Source: Romboutsia sp. 13368 (GTDB lineage Bacteria; Bacillota; Clostridia; Peptostreptococcales; Peptostreptococcaceae). From it: a DNA stretch of 5,989 nucleotides. The notes under the pieces were generated by a model that was not told the origin of the DNA, searched no databases, and saw only the letters and a list, made by a program, of their open reading frames with translations. The translations under genes and the position numbers were made by a program. Shown piece after piece: positions 5,334 through 5,989 of the stretch. Location of the stretch: the NCBI RefSeq assembly GCF_018336475.1, contig NZ_CP048741.1, positions 1,702,655-1,708,643 on the forward strand. The letters run 5' to 3'. Each line of letters begins with the position of its first letter. The stretch's first letter is position 1.

Positions 5334-5989
5334 TTATTGAATATACTTTTTTATCATATTTATTATATATACTTCTTTTTTCTTGAATAAACCTTTGTTT
5401 ACAACCTCATAATAATACAAATCTAAATCATTTTTTAATTCTTCTTCTAGATTAATTTTATTATCTATATATTTACTTACTTTATCTTTTGTTGTGCTAA
5501 AAATCTTCTTGTACTTATTTTGTTTTTCATCTAGTTTCTTCTCTAATATAAACCTAGCATTTTCTTCACTTATTGCAAATTGAATACTTCCATCTGATTT
5601 TACTCTAAAGTAACCATCACCATAGTTTGTTTTGTAATTTTTATTAGAATCATTATAAGAATATATTTTTTTAGTTTTAGCATCTATTAATACTTCATCT
5701 ATTAAAGTATCGTATTCATATACTTCTGTATAATAGTATTTATCTTCTCCTACCATTTGTTGAAAAGAGCTTATAGATAAATTCTCTTTATTTTTTCCAC
5801 TTTTTTTAGAAATTAAATTTATTATATCAGTAGATGTTAATGTGTACATATCTAAATTAGTTTGATACTGTTTTTCCAATTTTGATATAGTTTCATCATC
5901 TACATAATACTCTTTAATATACTCTATGTATTGTAATGCTTCTTCGTAGTTACCTTCTTTATTAGCTTCTTTTGACTTTTCTATATAGT
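5334..5989 (-). CDS. Partial envelope-type protein, TPR-like then PepSY-like
   Basis: The frame is open from the right edge of the window to TAA at 5334-5336, giving 217 visible C-terminal residues; the start lies outside. A TTG at 5877-5879 can be read as a start but has no upstream Shine-Dalgarno, and the frame continues beyond it, so it is internal. The first visible residues (about 3-36, with KSKEANKEGNYEEALQYIEY) look like a TPR helix pair. Residues 52-111 resemble a PepSY-type unit: TSTDIINLISKKSG helix, then strands around YYYTEVYEYD and VLIDAKTKKIYSY. Residues 118-136 (NYGDGYFRVKSDGSIQFAI) and the Lys/Glu-rich helix that follows are not recognised. The last part (YYYEVVNKGLFKKKEVYIINM) is again strand-rich. 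No catalytic residues are apparent. By analogy with its neighbours it may be a secreted or anchored protein, but its N-terminus is not visible. The hairpin at 5281-5315 probably ends its transcript before the VanW gene. Confidence 0.75.
   Translation of the reverse strand, partial: YIEKSKEANKEGNYEEALQYIEYIKEYYVDDETISKLEKQYQTNLDMYTLTSTDIINLISKKSGKNKENLSISSFQQMVGEDKYYYTEVYEYDTLIDEVLIDAKTKKIYSYNDSNKNYKTNYGDGYFRVKSDGSIQFAISEENARFILEKKLDEKQNKYKKIFSTTKDKVSKYIDNKINLEEELKNDLDLYYYEVVNKGLFKKKEVYIINMIKKYIQ

Noticed and set aside
5877..5879. TTG as start codon of the rightmost gene
   Set aside because: The frame stays open to the window edge, TPR-like sequence continues upstream, and there is no Shine-Dalgarno before the TTG.

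Overview
The window is a very AT-rich stretch whose recognisable genes all lie on the minus strand, so transcription runs from high to low coordinates. Strong AGGAGG-type ribosome sites, heavy A/T codon choice, short gaps, an LrgA/LrgB pair, a VanW-domain protein and a WG-repeat protein together suggest a low-GC Firmicute of class Clostridia. Peptostreptococcaceae or Clostridiaceae is my guess from style alone; no marker gene fixes the genus.

Layout in the direction of transcription. (1) 5989-5334: 3' part of a gene that enters from outside the window. It starts with a TPR-like helical segment followed by a PepSY-like alpha/beta segment, and ends just before a hairpin terminator (5281-5315). 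(2) 5254-3764: a 496-residue membrane-anchored VanW-domain protein with an N-terminal peptidoglycan-binding-like region, the hallmark GGGVCQ motif, a G5-like region and an acidic Gln/Pro-rich tail. (3) 3652-2252: a 466-residue single-pass membrane protein with TPR-like helices on both sides of the membrane segment and a heptad coiled coil just after it. It has its own extended -10 promoter, which sits so close to the ATG that the only good Shine-Dalgarno lies inside the reading frame. (4) 2160-1180: a 326-residue WG-repeat protein, preceded by an 11-bp inverted repeat that could mask its ribosome site and start codon. (5) 1104-742 and 739-50: the lrgA-lrgB pair, two bases apart, preceded by a 22-bp AT-only palindrome.

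The common theme is the cell envelope: a cell-wall-facing VanW protein, a bitopic TPR scaffold and an LrgAB membrane system (holin-like, or pyruvate/small-acid transport in characterised homologues). The WG protein has no export signal and its partner is unknown. No operon link beyond lrgAB is shown by the sequence. I see no mobile element, CRISPR array, tRNA or rRNA, and no gap without a gene longer than about 110 bases. The most unusual items are the translation-start architectures of the TPR and WG genes. I do not see a clear-cut new defence or metabolic system.
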